From Chlorokybus atmophyticus (lineage: Eukaryota > Streptophyta > Chlorokybophyceae > Chlorokybales > Chlorokybaceae): 64,000 nt of DNA. Position numbers and translations under genes: made by a program. The notes beneath the pieces are model-generated. The model was not told the origin of the DNA. It did not search any database and saw only the letters and a list, made by a program, of their open reading frames with translations. The stretch spans positions 1-64,000 of the forward strand of contig RHPI01003599.1 of NCBI GenBank assembly GCA_009103225.1, written 5' to 3'. Positions 1 to 11,766 of the stretch are shown one piece after another (positions within the stretch are counted from its first letter, which is position 1; the number at the start of each line of letters is the position of its first letter).

Positions 1-83
1 CCTAACCCTAACCCTAACCCTAACCCTAACCCTAACCCTAACCCTAACCCTAACCCTAACCCTAACCCTAACCCTAACCCTAA
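1..83. repeat. Telomere array (CCCTAA)n
   Basis: Uninterrupted CCCTAA hexamers run from the first base to about position 83, the C-rich strand of a TTAGGG-type telomere read inward. This places the window at a chromosome end. The hexamer is the human-type motif, which occurs in several algal lineages as well as animals and fungi, and differs from the TTTAGGG usual in land plants. Confidence 0.97.
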
Positions 84-2764
84 TCAACGGATTTAGGGTT
101 TGCGGCAGTTCCGCCACTACCCGTACTTATGTGTGTGAGCTGTTACATGCTTGTCCTGCGTCATCCCACCTTAGGCCCGGCGGATGACGGGGACTAAACT
201 CCCCGAAACCGGTACTGGGCGGTGGGCTTGAAGGTAAGTGTGTAATAGAGCTCATGCTTAGCATACTAGCAATTTGCTAGTATTTTTACAAGTTGTCCAC
301 AAAAACATTCCGAAAAAACAAGTGTTTACATTACCCATTACCGTATTCAATCCTAACCCTAACCCTAACCCTAACCCCAAACACCCTGATGGTGCCTTTT
401 GCAATTACTGTGCGCCCTGCAGCCCATCTATGAGAAACGTGGCCGTTTAGGACTGTGACATGCATAAGCAATGTGGTGGCTCATGTTGTGCTGTGCATAT
501 GGGCCAATACGGCATCAACCAAGCCCTGTAAGCGCATGAGCAATGCAGGTATACAACGTTGGGAAGTCATACGTTGCAAATTGCAAAGGTGTCCGCTTTA
601 TGTGTATTATGTGTTGTGTCGAGATAGGTGGACCGACGTTGCATACCCTGCAAGTCTTGCAACACCCATGACTAGCGTGCTCTCGGCTCCTGCAAGCCTT
701 GCTCCCACAACTGATCAATGTCACATACAATCTGATAGAAAAACACACTATATACACACAGCATGCAGTATGGGCATGCACCCATTCATCCATCCTGCTT
801 ATTTATATTTTGATTGATTACATACCCAACTACTACATGGCAATCATTCCACTCCGCTAGTTGTGCATGACTAGCAGTGTCATTATATGTTGTGACGTTC
901 AAGCTTTGAAGTAACAAGAGCTTCACAGAACAATTATTGTGTATGTACGTTTGTTCATACTGTTGACATAAAGTGTGTCTTACTGGCCAATCTGATATGT
1001 ACTTGTATTGGAACACATTGAGCACTATGTGAGCACTGCATGAGTTCATGCAGTGCCATCTTATGATGTACTACGGATATCAGCCCGGACTGGATACTTG
1101 GAGTAGATATTTGCATTAGGATAGGAGTATTCTCCTGTATGGGGCTGCCTAGGGTATATAGGCCGTGGCACGACCGCCATTAAATTAAACTCTCACTTGT
1201 AGCCCTTTACACTTGCACTTACAAGGTTTGAGGTCTCCCTGGTGCTGTGTGCGACTTGTAGGTTGTGCTTGCATATGCATGTATAGAGCTGTTTGCTCTG
1301 TAGGATAATGAAGGTGTATGCACAACTCCTCTCTGATGACAGACTGGCAGCAGTCCTGCCAACAAATAGAGTAAACCCAATTATCTGACATTGTGCGTGA
1401 TATGCCTAATATGTTGTCACATTGATGGAGACGTGTATCATACGCATAATGCGCCGAGCCACATCCCATGCGTGATGGGTTCACAATCATGTCGACAACT
1501 TTGATTTGAGTAATGGCATCATCAGTACTTTGAGAAGGGACCAACAAACTATGTAGTCCCCCAAGCTTGGTATGAGCCAGCAGTCACTAAACAAGCTCCT
1601 TAACCAAGGATGCATGTGAACAAGCACACAGAAGTCATGCAAGGCGTTCGTGCGTGGTTAAAGATTGGCTAAGTAATGCAAGTTCACGTGCTGCAAGCAC
1701 TCGACAAACGGGTGCTAATGAATGCAAAACAAGTGCTAAGGCGGCTATGCAAGGCATGCAAAAAATTGTGTTATGTAGAGGGTGGTGAATTACACAGGCA
1801 ACCGCGCCACAGTGTCAACAGTATTGCGCAAGAGAAAGAGGCAAAACACTCAAGTGCACACAAAGGCAAAAGAGATGGGTACACAACAAGAGGGTGCACG
1901 TGTCAACTTCTTACAAGTTGTATGCTCACATAAGGCAGCATGCATGCACGCGGTTCGCCCAAGCTAATGGTGACTTTTGGAAGTTTGCGGAGTAACGCCG
2001 CCGCTTCCGCGCTAGTCCACTTACTCGCAACTTATTTACTCGACCGCCTTCTTAAATTTACTTAGAGAAGATGTCGATGTCGGCCACCGCCACCACTCTC
2101 GCATATCATTGCTGACACGTGAGGAGGTGTCGATGGGTCTTGGCACGCTGTCCGTCACCTTGTGAACCAATTCAACCGATCCTGCTAGTGGGAGCGCACC
2201 AGGGGTGCGAGGGGGAAGTGCGTGTCGAGTGTCAACAGCGTGACAGGCAATTTGCCTTACGGTACTTGCAAATCACAACTACCATGTGCAATGTGACATG
2301 TATATAAATTTTAAATAGCTTAAGTTTTTCCCTACATAGCCATAACCCTTTTTGGCCCATTATTCTGCAAAATACGGCGCGCCAAAGTTGGGGTGTGAGG
2401 GGTGTCCGCCCTCAAATGAACCACCCTTAGCTTGATGACTCACAAAACGCCCGTCGGTTCTTCTGGGTGAAAGCTCGTATCCGCGTGAAATTACGTAAAA
2501 TAAGTTTTTTATGATCGTACACATGTAATGTAAAAACACCACTCCATTCAATCGTCACATGACCAAGTTACAACGTGCCCAACTTTGAGGCAATCACACC
2601 CGTTCTTGACCTAAAACCAAACATTTTGTTTAATCCATAACTCCCCGCCTACCAAGCCGTTTGCCTACGTTCAAGGCTCTACGGACAGGTATTGCAGAGG
2701 CTTCCTACATCCGAAAGTTTGGCCGCGAAAGGACGATTACCCTAGCAGATATATCGGCAATCAA
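84..2764. other. Subtelomeric non-coding region
   Basis: I see no supportable gene here. Open frames are short, lack family motifs and have no consistent splice structure. The stretch holds the interstitial telomere block, a perfect 10-bp-arm inverted repeat at 263-283 followed by a T run, and many GCATGC-type alternating purine-pyrimidine runs that are also common elsewhere in the window. Confidence 0.7.
351..377. repeat. Interstitial telomeric repeat
   Basis: About four CCCTAA units recur some 270 bases inside the true telomere, in the same orientation. A lone TTTAGGGTTT also sits just after the terminal array, near position 91. Short internal telomere blocks are common in subtelomeres and may mark an old chromosome end or a recombination scar. 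Confidence 0.9.
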
Positions 2765-2783
2765 CCCCTATACGGTATAGGGG
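2765..2783. repeat. Palindrome upstream of CDP-DAG synthase
   Basis: Perfect inverted repeat with 9-bp arms (CCCCTATAC and GTATAGGGG) around one base, about 120 bases before the proposed start codon of the downstream gene. It is followed within 50 bases by a direct repeat of AAGTTAGGGC. Position and form suggest a promoter element, but nothing in the sequence proves a function. Confidence 0.4.
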
Positions 2784-2905
2784 CTATACCGCAAGTTAGG
2801 GCCCATTCCCAAGTTAGGGCAGTTTACCCTAGTTTTTGAAAACCCTGCCGCTTCGAGCCTATCCGCGGCACCTGGGCGGCAGCAGCGGCGGCGGCGGGCG
2901 GGTGG

Positions 2906-4688
2906 ATGGCGGTGACGGCGGCGGCGGCAGCGACGGCGGCCGGACGACTCAGGTCAGAGTGTTGTACATTTGCCGCGTTGTTGCCCTCCTCACCGCCGCC
3001 GCCGCCGCCGTCCTCGCCGTCGCCATCGGCTTCGTCGCCGTTGTTGTCTTCATCGTTGTCGCCGCGCAGCGCCGCCGCAGCCACATTACAGGGCCGAGCG
3101 GACGGGCGATGGACAGGCTACGGCCATCTTCAGCCGACAATCAGGTGCGCCTCTGCCTTAGCCGCAATGCAGCCCTATTGCCCCGTTTTTGTTTTGTTGT
3201 TGTTGTTGTTGTTCAGTGGCTGTGTTGTCTTCCAGGGGTAGGGCGAGGTTGAGGGTAGGCGCGGCGGCGGGGTGGGCGGCGAGGGCGTCGCTGTCGGGCG
3301 GGTTGGTAGGGCCGGCAGGGAAGCTGCCGTCAAGGGGCTGGAGGGGGCGCGCTCTCTGCTCTATAGCCAGGGATGTCAAGGGGGGGTAAGCTCGAATTGC
3401 ATGTCTTGCCAATTCAAGATTGCACACACACTGCACTTGCATTCAGTGTGTGCAATTGTTCTTCCTAGCAGCGTTAGCAGCAGCAGTGCTAGTGGGGGTT
3501 TGGGTGCGGGAGAAGGGGAGGGAGCAGCAGCAGCAGCCGGCGCGGCTTCATCATCATCATCATCATCATCGTCATCATCATCACCATCCGCACCGTCATT
3601 TGAGCGGGTGGGGAGGGACACGGAGCGAACTCTTCGCACGCGGGTTGTGTATGGGATCGCGATCGGCGTGAGTGCGGGGGCGACGCTGTTGGGGGGGTCT
3701 GGTGCGCTTGCGGTGGCGTTGAGCGGGATCGTCTGGCAGGGCGCGAGGGAGTACCTGCAGCTGATCAATGCGAAGAAGGTGCTGCGCGGGGCCCCGCCGC
3801 TGCCACCTTTCGCGTCCGATCTCGCACGCGCGTGCGCCGCCGCCCTCCCAACCCTCACGTGGCTCAGCGGCGGCCGCCTCGGGGCCTGCATGGCCCTCGC
3901 TACCTTTGCCGTGCTCATGGCCGTGCTGCTCCAACCGCCCGGTGTGGACACGCCTCCGCCGGCCTTCAGCCAGTTCTCCTCGGCCGTATTTGGGATGTTC
4001 TACTGCGCGTACTTGCCGTCATTGTGGGTCAAGCTCAGGGCGTTGGCCGTACCCGCGGGACCCCCGCCCGCGTGGTGGCCCCTCGCACCCACCTCGTGGA
4101 CCGTCGGGCTCGTGTCCACGCTCGTGGGCTTCGCGTGCGTCATCGGCGCCGACAGTGGGGCGTACCTTGGTGGGAGAGTGTGGGGCCGCACGCCTCTTTC
4201 TGCCATCTCACCCAACAAGACCGTGGAGGGCGCCGCTTTCGGGGCCGCCACCTCCGTGGGCGTGGCGCTCTTTGGCCGCGCGCTCCTCGGCTGGCCCGCC
4301 TCCCCCGTCTACGCAGCCGGACTCGCGCTGGTCATCTTTGCGGCAGCGCTCTGCGGCGACCTCATTGAGAGCCTCCTCAAGCGGGACGCAGGGGTCAAGG
4401 ATTCGGGGACGCTCATCCCGGGCCACGGTAAGCGCGTGGTTTGCGTGGGTGAGCAGGTGTGCAGTGTTTTGGAGCGTCCCTGCATAGGCAAGCGTGCATT
4501 TATGTGGATTTATGTGCGCTTGTGTGGAGTTGCTGTTGCAATGTCGCAGTGAGCAGCATTGTTGACACAACAACTCCTTGCGTTGTGCGTGTGCAGGTGG
4601 TGTCCTCGACCGAGTAGATAGCTACGTCTTCACAGGGGCGCTCGTCTACTTTGTGGTAAAAAGGGTGCTGCCGTTTTTTGGCGCGTAG
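2906..4688 (+). CDS. Phosphatidate cytidylyltransferase (CDP-diacylglycerol synthase), plastid type
   Basis: Makes CDP-diacylglycerol from phosphatidic acid and CTP for phosphatidylglycerol synthesis, probably in plastid membranes. Proposed exons: 2906-3144, 3469-4427 and 4597-4688, giving 429 residues in frame. The last two exons are firm. Splicing at GGCCACG/GTAAGC completes the CDP-alcohol signature SLLKRDAGVKDSGTLIPGHG followed by GVLDRVD. The upstream part holds ISPNKTVEG and an ADSGAYLGGRVWG segment typical of bacterial and plastid CdsA, with several hydrophobic helices. The first exon is an inference: it opens with an Ala/Ser/Pro-rich leader like a transit peptide and joins with matching phase through a pyrimidine-rich acceptor. 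An in-frame ATG at 3272 would be the alternative start. A Ser run encoded by TCA repeats lies just before the core. Neighbours are unrelated. Confidence 0.9.
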
Positions 4689-5792
4689 CAGGTCCTAGTT
4701 GGTTATAATCAAGCCAGCTGTCCACGCCGCCTGCTCTACTACTGGCAGAGCAAAGAGCTGCCACCTGCGGGGTGCAGCACGAGGTTGAGCCTAACCCGGG
4801 GTGAGGGCGTGGGAGGGTAAGGGGTGAGGGAATTGGAAACGAGAGAGAGAGAGAGAGACAGAGCTTGCTGGAGGCAGGTTGACACTCTCGCTCTCTCTAG
4901 CTGCAGGTCCTCCTTCTCGCTACCATCCTTATTGCCAAGTTAGCAACCGTGTATCTAGGCTTGTTACCTGTATGTAGGTGTGCAGTAGGTGTGAACTGAC
5001 GATATATGACATGATATGGCCCAGCCGATGCTTAGCATAAAACTTTCGTTCACCACAACGTCCACCTTTCATTACACTACAACCATCATGCAAAGTGCAG
5101 GCATATCCTGCCAGATGTCGGAGAGCCAGTACATCTTTCAGCTGTATACTTACCCCACAATTTCTACCGTACGAGCTTTGCCATGTCCTGACACCGACAA
5201 GCACATATACGAGGCAGCTAACTAGAGCATATGTCAAGGACATGCTGCCTGTTGTGCGGTGATGGCCACTAACATGCATGTCTAGCGGGGACGTAAAGGG
5301 TAGTGGCGCGTGTTAGGTAGCAACAAGCAGAAGATACTGGCCCGGTGGTGGCATATGATCATGCTTGCATGCTGTTTGTGTGTGCGCTTGTGCTTCTGCA
5401 TAATGCATGTACGAAACTACCTCGATCATATCATGTACAGTTGTGCAAACCATGCTTGCACCATGATAGCCTGTAGTACAACTGGATGGTACAACATATG
5501 CAAGTGGCAGTATGCAATGGACTGCATGGGTGACAGTTGCAGAACACAGCAGCGGATAGTGGTCGAAGTTCAGTTTGCCTAGAGATAGCCTAATGGATGC
5601 AGACATGACGAGCCAAGTGCACTTGCCAGCACAGTAACACAACAATGGTCGTATGGACAGCAACCGCAGCATCATTATCAACATGTTGTCAACCGCGTCC
5701 CACCCCAAATAATGACCGCAAACCTGACTTCATGCACCCCAAACCCTCCACACAACTTTCTACTGTCGTGCAATCCCTGTCATCGTCAGACC
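4689..5792. other. Intergenic region, convergent 3' ends
   Basis: Lies between the stops of the CDP-DAG synthase (+) and pyruvate kinase (-), so it should hold both 3' untranslated regions. A short (GA)n tract occurs near 4841-4858. I see no gene; the open frames are unspliced, short and without motifs. Confidence 0.6.
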
Positions 5793-8700
5793 TCAGACGC
5801 AGGGCACCACGCGAATAACAGCGCACTGCTGCTCAACATTGTACATGGTGACCACCAGCTGTCCCGGCTTAACCAGGCCCACACTCTTGGCATATTGGAT
5901 GGCGTCGTCCACGCACGCTTTGGCAGCCGCGGGGGGTGGCAGGTGCTCAGATTTGCCAGTAACCACAACGGGTATGAGGCCGCGGGTCAGCAGGCACTGC
6001 CTTGCAACCTGATGGCCGCTGAGGTCTCGCTGCTTAAAGCCGATGTCGTCACGGGCGCGGCCTCGCGGCACCACACCCACCACAACCGGACAAGATGGCC
6101 TGTACTTGGCGATCAGCCGCGCAGCGTTGCCACTGGCTGCGAGTACTACAATCAGTTGGGCATTGATCATGGACGCGCATGACACCGCCGACGACGCCAG
6201 CGCCTCAATCACCGGCATGGCGCCTTTCCTGTTGGTTGTAGACGACCGCAGCATAGCCTGCGAACACATTGTATGCAAACGCTCATCCTTCAGGCAGTAA
6301 ATTCAACACAGTACCCTCTGTGCAGCAAACGACACATGCATTTGTTTTGAGATTGCAAGACAACAGCGACTGACCTGTGCAAGTGCCTGGTTGTCAATGG
6401 ACTTTTCAGACTCCTCACAGATGCTGGCCATAATCTGGACTGCTTCTTTGGGATAGCCACCTGCAGCAGTCTCACCCGACAACATGACGCAATCGGTGCC
6501 GTCCAGCACCGCGTTGGCCACATCTGTTGCCTCAGCCCTGTACAACCAGTGTTTTTGGTTCTGTACAGGCAATCTGCATGCACAGTGCAGAGTGGCCGCA
6601 TACCACGCAGCAATGACGTTACACGTGCATCGCATGCACACACGCCAACTTTCATGCTGTACGTTAACAAGCAATTTTCCAACAGGACTTGCCTTGTTGG
6701 TCTGGGATTCTTAATCATGGACTCCAGCATCTGAGTGGCTGTAATGACAGGCTTTCCAGCAATGTTGCACTTGTGGATGATGACCTTCTGAATATGGAAC
6801 ATCTTTTCCAAAGGAACCTCCATCCCCAAGTCGCCTCGGGCCACCATGATGGCGTCTGATGCCTCGATGATGGGGTCAATGTTCCTCAACCCCTCCTGAT
6901 TTTCGACTTTGGAAATGAGGCGAATGCCTCGCCCCGCATGTCCAAGGGCACCCCTATCACGTTTAGCATCAGCAGGCATGTCACACGTCAACTGTACTCA
7001 CTGCCTTGCAAACACTTTGCATGTTACCCCCACAATGCACGAACCCGCAATACAGAAGTTCCAGACAATGCCCACACCATGTGTCTTACTGACCTAACAC
7101 GGTGCACATCCGCTGCGCATCGCACGAACGAAATCGCAACAAAGTCCACGTCATTCTTGACACCCCACATCAAGTCCTCCTCGTCCTTTTGTGTCAAAAT
7201 GGGGAGATCAACATCCACGCCAGGCAAGTTGCAGTTCTTCCTCTCGCCAATTGTCGCGGTGTTCAAACACAGACATTTTGCACTTCCCGACATGATGTCG
7301 GTCTCCAAAACCTGGCAACAGTAATGAGCATGCTGTGTAGCTGGACAGAAAAGTTGACACCTGCCAACATGTGGCTGTATATATATACCTGCAGGATCAA
7401 AGACCCGTCAGCAATGAGGACCTTGTCTCCTGGTTTGCACAGCGCCGGCATCTGATGATAGGTGATTGCAATAGTGGCGTCGTCGCCAAGGACGGTGTAG
7501 TCTGTGGTCACGGTGACCGTGCTGCCCTCCGTGTACGTTGCGGGCCCGCCACCCTTCAACATACCTGTCCTGATCTCCGGGCCTTTGGTGTCCAACAACA
7601 CACCGCAAAGCTGGCCAGTGAGCTCACATGCCTGACACACAAATCCACCATACGTGGCATCTATCAGTACCATCCCAGTGACAATTGCTGACGTTGAGAG
7701 GCTGCATGCTAATGCATTGTGCCAAGAACCATTCGTTTCCAAGTGTGCCACTGTCAGCCACTGTAAGCATGCCTAGAGTACCAACCCAGCTGCCATGCAC
7801 GCACCATTGAAGGTTCTACTGCTGCGGCATACCTACAACTGAGTCACATGCACAACGTAGCCATGTGACCGAGCGTAATTACAACCAGAATGCACACCTG
7901 TCGCAGGTTTTCCAGGGTTTCCGAGTGGTACTCGTGCGATCCATGAGAGAAATTGAATCGTGCAACGCCCATGCCAGCTCTCAAGAGCTCAACAATCTGC
8001 TCCACCGTGCGTGAGGACGGCCCCAGAGTGCAAACAATGTGCGTCTGTTTTGAGTAGATACGCTTGGGTTTGACAAGAGGAGGAGCAACAGCAACAGGTT
8101 CCAAATCGATTGGATCTGCCGTGTCCAGAAAACTCAGATCCTGGAGGTAAACAAGACACATTGTGTCATGTTCTGCGTTGTTGAAAGCTGCATGAAAAGT
8201 ACAACCTCTATGCATGTGCCTGCGCATGCATGCCGGGTTTTCTTGTTTATCAATTAATCACCTGGTGCACGTTGCCTGGTTGGATGAGTGTGCATGGTGC
8301 AGGAAGAGTGGCGGTGAGATGCGCCTCATAATTCTTGTTGCTGCCATTGCCCCCGGACCCGTTGCCGTTATTGCTGCTGTTGCTTTTGCCCTTGCCCTTG
8401 CCCTTGCTGATACTGGTGGTGCTGGTGCTGGTGCTGCTGCTGCTGTTCCCTTGCTCCCGCTCCCCAACCCCCAAACGGCTGTACTGCTTCACCTGCTTCA
8501 CGTCCCGCACAAGAGGAGATTACACAAAGGCTTGAACAGACAAAAGACAAGACAGCAAGCAGCATCATCACAGCATGTACCTGGCCGGTTGCGGTAGCGC
8601 CGTCGCCATCGCCGGCTGCGGCACTTGCTGAGGTGCGTCTTGTCCTCCTCCTGCTGCTGCTGCTTGAGGAGGACGAAGAGCAGCATGAAGAAGCTGCAAA

Positions 8701-8883
8701 ATTCACTGTCTGGACATCTCTTGTGGAGGCTATTCCAGCAAAATCACCACGGAGAACGCTCGACACCCTCGCAAGGCGCAAAGCCTGAGGCTGGGCCGCT
8801 GCCGCAGGAGAGCTCCTGCCCCGAAGCCCAACTCCCGCCGCAGCAGGTAGCTCAAAGACAGCCGTCGCAGCGCTCACCGCCAT
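5793..8883 (-). CDS. Pyruvate kinase with N-terminal leader
   Basis: Transfers phosphate from phosphoenolpyruvate to ADP, the last step of glycolysis. Exons by coordinate: 5793-6287, 6375-6537, 6693-6991, 7090-7311, 7389-7631, 7898-8140, 8262 to about 8492 and 8581-8883. All phases agree and give about 730 residues. The core starts at [13 protein letters not shown]. It has the [13 protein letters not shown] and [12 protein letters not shown] segments of the A domain, then [11 protein letters not shown]. The active-site signature is [10 protein letters not shown], with the catalytic Lys. [12 protein letters not shown] and [13 protein letters not shown] follow, then a C-terminal regulatory domain ending in VVPCV. 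The intron between PRPT(R) and [10 protein letters not shown] has a GC donor (AAG/GCAAGT). The start at 8883 is the first in-frame ATG; about 190 residues precede the core, Ala/Arg-rich like a transit peptide and then Ser/Asn/Gly-rich. The acceptor near 8483-8492 is ambiguous. The core resembles cytosolic-type enzymes. Confidence 0.93.
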
Positions 8884-9984
8884 GACGGACGACGGCAACC
8901 CCCGCTCTGCCTCCTGCTCCTGCTCCTCCTCCTCCTCCTCCTTCGCCGCCGCCGCCCAGCGCAACAATGCTGCCCCTACGCTGGCCACGGATGCCTATGA
9001 GCCAGACGAGCTGGTGGGGGTTGCGGATATCCGCTGGCGGGTGGCATGCAGCGCGTATGCCATATCAGCCAGCGCTGGCACCCGCGGCGCGGGGGCGATA
9101 TCGCTTTTTCGATGTTTTTCAGCCTCCACTCTGCTGCTGCGCTGCGGGCGACCAACGCGAGCCGTGCGTTTTGTCGCTGATGGGGAATGCATTGCGAGTA
9201 AAGTTGTGACTCGCCATTTGTGAGGGTCGTGAACTGCTCGAGACATCATGACACCTAATGGTGCTGTGTTTAGGCAATAGAGTTCATGACTTGGCGTTGC
9301 TAGCTTTTGCAACTTGTTGATGAGCATCAACCAACTTGGAGTCTCCAGATTGGAGAACGTGTGGCTATAGTGCGTCATAACCCATGTTGCGTACCTTGAC
9401 GGAATGACGTATAGAATGAATGCTCATGATCATGGCTATACACCTTGGATTCATTGACTATGTATTACTTCTATTTACTATTATGTTGTATGCTATTAGT
9501 TCATTCAACATGACTTTATAAGCACGCGCAAGTATGACCTTGATATAATGTATATGGTAACATGCGCATGCAGATCATAATGTACATGACCTTACGCTAA
9601 TGCTACGTAAGCATGTCGCGTGTGAATGGTTACTGAATTCACACGTGATTGCCCATTCCTTTTTTAGCCTGCCAAACGGCATGATAATACTAAGCTATAA
9701 GTAAATATGTGAGCATACCGTATATGTGGGTGTGGATTGTGTGGCACTTCGTATACAAAAGCAGGGCGAAGCTACGCGGCCGCTACAATTGAACATTTAT
9801 GTTTGCAATGTACGTCCTGTTTAAGATGGGCAACGGGAGCTCAACCTCAAGCAACAAAGCGTGCGAGCGAAAGCTATGCTGATCGGATAATGTTTCATGC
9901 TACAAGCTTATCGGAAAGATGTACACATCTAACATGTGCGATTTGCACAGCTAAAGTGTGCGGTTCAATTGTGCACAAGTCAGT

Positions 9985-10018
9985 CCCCCCCCCCCNCACA
10001 AGTCACCCCCCCCCCCCC
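9985..10018. repeat. Poly-C runs with one undetermined base
   Basis: Two C homopolymers of 11 and 13 bases flank a short CACAAGTCA spacer, with an N at 9996. The sequence CACAAGTCA precedes both, suggesting a small local duplication or an assembly artefact at a hard-to-read homopolymer. Confidence 0.85.
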
Positions 10019-10856
10019 TCTCTTTGCCTTTTCATTTCGTCCTCACACATTGGGCTTACAAACCAGCACGACCTTCACTGACAATAATAATTTAACCTGA
10101 CATTACATATCCTGTTGTTGTGGTAAAAACATTTACCACGTATGCACATGTGTGCCCATGGTGATGTGTATACATATGCGCAGGTGCATATACACACGCG
10201 TATGCACACTGTGTGCCCACACATTGTCTTTGATCAGCCAACGATATGCGACATGATGTGTGCATATGCGTTGCACGCTTGCAATTGCATGTGTATGCGT
10301 TCAACATGTTGAGCCTATATCGCTACCCACGTGCTTGCTCTTATCACGGTCACTACATGCAAGCTCTCTCAAACTTGCGCCTATCACATCAATGCACACA
10401 TGCATCATTTTAGTTGAGCTTGAGACATGCGATTGGAGTGCTATGTACATGTCTAGCACGTATTTACACCTCACCGCAACACGTTGAGTGCAAAGCTTAT
10501 TGAGAGTCGCGATGCCCCTCTGTGTAACACACGGCCCTGTGGGCAGGTGATTACATGTGCATGCGCATGCGCCTGCGCATGCTTGCATGCCATACCCTGT
10601 TAACCAGTGGCTAATATGGTAGTAGGGGTAGTGTAGTGTATTATTTTGAGAAGATGAGCCTGGTGGTGACTCACAGGTTCGGAACCTTACATGATGTAAA
10701 TATTGTGCGCCATGTCACTATGCATGCGATTTGCTATGCATGTCACTATTCATGTGACATCATTGCGCATTGTTTGTACATGAACTCATGAGACTTGTGT
10801 ACACTTGTGCGTGTCTGCGGGTGTGATTTCGTGCGCAAAAGTGCGAAACACTTAGA

Positions 10857-10857
<1 letters not shown>

Positions 10858-10945
<88 letters not shown>

Positions 10946-10953
10946 NGAGAGAG
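10858..10953. repeat. (GA)n microsatellite
   Basis: Nearly 100 bases of GA dinucleotides with a single N at 10946. The complementary strand is a (TC)n polypyrimidine tract able to form triplex DNA. The spurious long Leu-Ser frames on the minus strand arise from it. Confidence 0.97.
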
Positions 10954-11766
10954 GTGAGCTGATCCGCATAAGTCCAAGTGAGGGAGGCGTCATGCAACAT
11001 GTTAGGTTACTGGGTGATACGTTTACCTGTGCATGGCATGCGACAGCAGGCAGCGTATAGACGCCTTGTGGCTCACTGCGACCATGCTCGAGCCCCCATT
11101 GAGTGACTGAGCCATACCACTTTATAGATTGAGAACAACAATGTATTTGTTACTGAGCACATGCTGCACGCTTGAGTCAAACTCAACGAGTGCCATTTGG
11201 CATGCAGCAGCTTATCTGCATGACACATTGTAAACGCAGGGGGAACAATTTTTGCAAAGTTGCTGTTGCTGCTATTGTTGCCGACAGCAGGCTGAACTGG
11301 CGTACGGAATGTCACATCTGCCCACTCAAGCCATGGATGATAAATATGACAAGATGAAAAAGCAGCAGCAGCAGCACGAAGCACGCCACAGCAATCAAGG
11401 CCTTCTTGATGATGTTTTCCATCAACCACATGAGTCGGGGTGGGGAGTTGCCAACGTCTTCCAAGTCAGGGAGTGTGTCGAGGGTGTTGAACGCGCGCGT
11501 CCGCAGCTTATTTCAAAGAAGATTTAGGCGTTCTTGTTGTCAATGCTGCGAAGGAGAGTGTTGCGCTGAAGCCCTTCAGCACAGTGATCGTTCAATGCCT
11601 CGTGCATGCGTTCAAGTCGGCCATCAACTTGACGCCTCCCACGCGCAAAATGCTTCTGCTCTTACCCTGCGCAGCACATAGCAAACGTACACAACACGAT
11701 GTTACTCTACTCTCTCCCTGATACACACACCTTTGCACAGGCTGATTAACGCACATGTGCGTGCGT

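Larger units (their letters stand above)
8884..11766. other. Intergenic region with simple repeats and low-quality bases
   Basis: Upstream of pyruvate kinase, so its promoter should lie near 8900-9200. No gene could be supported. The stretch contains two poly-C runs, a long (GA)n tract and dense GCATGC-like alternating purine-pyrimidine DNA (for example 10140-10300 and 10550-10590). A minus-strand frame at 11073-11429 has no recognisable motif. Confidence 0.6.

Noticed and set aside
3376-3951. Long minus-strand frame over the CDP-DAG synthase
   Set aside because: Antisense shadow of a GC-rich exon; the Asp run is the complement of the TCA serine run.
10746-11000. Leu-Ser repeat frames
   Set aside because: Translation of the (GA)n microsatellite.
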